Origin: Propionibacteriales bacterium
GTDB taxonomy: Bacteria > Actinomycetota > Actinomycetes > Propionibacteriales > Propionibacteriaceae
Length of the DNA stretch: 7,295 nucleotides
Reading direction: 5' to 3'
Assembly (NCBI GenBank): GCA_030453285.1
Contig: JAKDKP010000100.1
Location: 1 to 7,295, forward strand
The position numbers were made by a program, and so were the translations under genes. This document shows, in pieces, positions 6,285-7,295 of the stretch. Under the pieces are notes generated by a model, which saw only the letters and a program-made list of their open reading frames with translations, was not told where the DNA came from and did not search any database. Within the stretch, counting starts at the first letter, position 1. Every line of letters begins with the position of its first letter.

Positions 6285-6293
6285 GAGGGGGGG
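6285..6293 (+). promoter_or_regulatory. Ribosome binding site with G7 tract
   Basis: GAGGGGGGG ends 9 bases before the ATG at 6303. An in-frame TGA at 6279-6281 excludes a start further upstream, and no other start codon lies between, so this site fixes the start of the coiled-coil gene. The run of seven G (6287-6293) is within the site itself. Confidence 0.7.
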
Positions 6294-6302
6294 CGAACAC
6301 CG

Positions 6303-7295
6303 ATGTCGGACGAGACTGGCCTGCGGTTGTTCGAGGAGAACGCCAACATTGACTTTCCCCGAGCGGCACGCGGCTACCAGCGTCAGGCCGTCGACACCTA
6401 CGTGCACGGCATGGAGAGTCGCCTGGCCCGTGAACGTGAGCGGGTCTCGACACTCGAGGATGAGATCCAGCGCTTGTCTCGGGAGCTGGACACCGCGAAC
6501 ACCCGGCAGTCGACTCCAGCCGACTTCACCGATCTGGGTGGTCACACCAGTCAGATCTTGCGGCTGGCGCAGGATCAGGCGCGCGAGATCGCCGACCGTG
6601 CCCGCGCCGAGGCCGAGCAGATCCGCGCCGAGGCGGATCGCGATGCCAGCGACATCCGTGCCAGCGCCGATGCAGAGGCATCCGACATCAAGGTGATCGG
6701 GCTGCGTGAGATCAGCGGGTTGCGCACCCAGCTCGACACCGACGCCCAGGGTGAGATCGCCAGAGCCAGGGCCGAGGCGAACACGCTCGTCGTGGCTGCG
6801 CAGCGCGAGGCGGAGGGGCTTCGCTTGCAAGCCCAGCACGCCGCCGCCACCACCGAGGAACGGGCGAGGGTCGCCGCCGAGCAAGTGGTCGCCAACGCCA
6901 CCCGTCAGGCCAACAAGCTACGAGTGGCCGCAGCAGCCGAGCAGGAGTCCGCGCTCAGCAAGATCAAGACAGCACACGAGGAGCACATCGCCTCGACCTC
7001 GACGCTGTTGGATGCAGCTCACCAGCACCACCGGGAGTCGGCTGCCCGGCTCGATGCCGATGTCGCCGAGGCGAATCGGATCAGGGTTGAAGCTCTGGCC
7101 CAGGCCGAGCGGATGAAGATCCAGGTGATCCGAGAAACCGAGGAGCGCATCGCGACCGCTCACCGCCAGGCCGCGGCAATCCAGCGACGAACCCAGGAGC
7201 ACTTCGCACGACACAAGGACAAGCTTCGACGCGAAACCGAGCTGCTGACCGCCCGCAAGCAGGCCGTCATCACCCAGCTCACCGAGTTGTCGGAG
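6303..7295 (+). CDS. DivIVA-domain/Scy-like long coiled-coil protein (3' partial)
   Basis: The ORF is open for 331 codons from ATG 6303 to the right edge. Residues 17-62 look like a DivIVA-type N-terminal domain: DFPRAARGYQRQAVDTYVHG, then a short heptad coil (MESRLARERERVSTLEDEIQ region). A linker with the last proline (Pro72) follows. From GHTSQILRLAQDQA (80-93) onward the protein is uninterrupted helix rich in Ala, Arg, Glu and Gln, with no Pro, Cys or Trp. Residues 94-214 follow an 11-residue pattern with Ile/Leu/Val mostly at position 3 and Ala at positions 7 and 11. This matches the class of actinobacterial polar or cytoskeletal coiled coils such as Scy and FilP, which organise growth poles with DivIVA. 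The true length is unknown, as members can exceed 1000 residues. The annotation 'cellulose-binding protein' sometimes given to this class is not supported here. Role in polarity is inferred from family. Confidence 0.8.
   Translation, partial: MSDETGLRLFEENANIDFPRAARGYQRQAVDTYVHGMESRLARERERVSTLEDEIQRLSRELDTANTRQSTPADFTDLGGHTSQILRLAQDQAREIADRARAEAEQIRAEADRDASDIRASADAEASDIKVIGLREISGLRTQLDTDAQGEIARARAEANTLVVAAQREAEGLRLQAQHAAATTEERARVAAEQVVANATRQANKLRVAAAAEQESALSKIKTAHEEHIASTSTLLDAAHQHHRESAARLDADVAEANRIRVEALAQAERMKIQVIRETEERIATAHRQAAAIQRRTQEHFARHKDKLRRETELLTARKQAVITQLTELSE

Larger units (their letters stand above)
6014..6302. other. Divergent intergenic region (thiolase / coiled-coil gene)
   Basis: These 289 bases hold the start signals of two divergent genes. 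Next to the thiolase are its Shine-Dalgarno sequence and a 13-bp tandem repeat. The middle has TAGCCT on the plus strand (6187-6192), a TANNNT -10-like hexamer suited to the coiled-coil gene, and TAGGCT on the minus strand (6157-6152) suited to the thiolase. Neither has a good -35 at the normal distance. The sequence AGCCT occurs at 6139, 6152 and 6188, which makes these hexamers less specific. No supported small gene is found. Confidence 0.55.

Noticed and set aside
6260..6349. A 29-codon ORF (starting MGNRSILTRG) overlapping the start of the coiled-coil gene.
   Set aside because: It has no ribosome binding site and overlaps a better-supported gene in another frame. A leader-peptide role cannot be supported.

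Overview
The window is GC-rich, with codon third positions dominated by G/C, GTG starts and tight gene overlaps. Together with a MeaB GTPase and a DivIVA-domain/Scy-like coiled-coil protein, this points to an actinobacterium. A propionibacterium or close relative is plausible but not proven from this sequence. I see no RNA genes, insertion sequences, phage genes or CRISPR arrays.

Layout. (1) 1-1127, plus strand: the 3' part of a fused CMP-nonulosonate (sialic acid-like) synthetase and HAD phosphatase; its 5' end lies outside the window. (2) 1236-3696, minus strand: four tightly packed genes, read from high to low coordinates. They are a 54-residue membrane protein (3532-3696, found by reading the sequence), a two-helix membrane protein with a bacterial PH domain (2980-3519), a MarR-type regulator (2450-2983) and a putative glycosyltransferase of the type called DUF6716 (1236-2450). 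The last three are joined by a GTGA overlap and a TGATG overlap, so they look like one translationally coupled unit. This unit converges on the nonulosonate gene. (3) 3856-6013, minus strand: an acetyl-CoA acetyltransferase (thiolase) followed one base later by meaB, the GTPase chaperone of methylmalonyl-CoA mutase. (4) 6014-6302: a 289-base divergent intergenic region carrying a 13-bp tandem repeat and four same-direction copies of TGCGAAC. (5) 6303-7295, plus strand: the first 331 codons of a long coiled-coil protein with a DivIVA-like N-terminus and a regular 11-residue repeat, open at the window edge.

Two themes emerge. The left half concerns cell-surface glycan chemistry: a nonulosonic acid is activated to its CMP sugar, and a convergent glycosyltransferase is a candidate to use it. 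That glycosyltransferase is coupled to a regulator and a membrane protein. The right half is propionate and acyl-CoA metabolism next to a polarity/cytoskeletal gene. That arrangement matches what I recall of the Streptomyces scy locus, but here the methylmalonyl-CoA epimerase gene is not between them.
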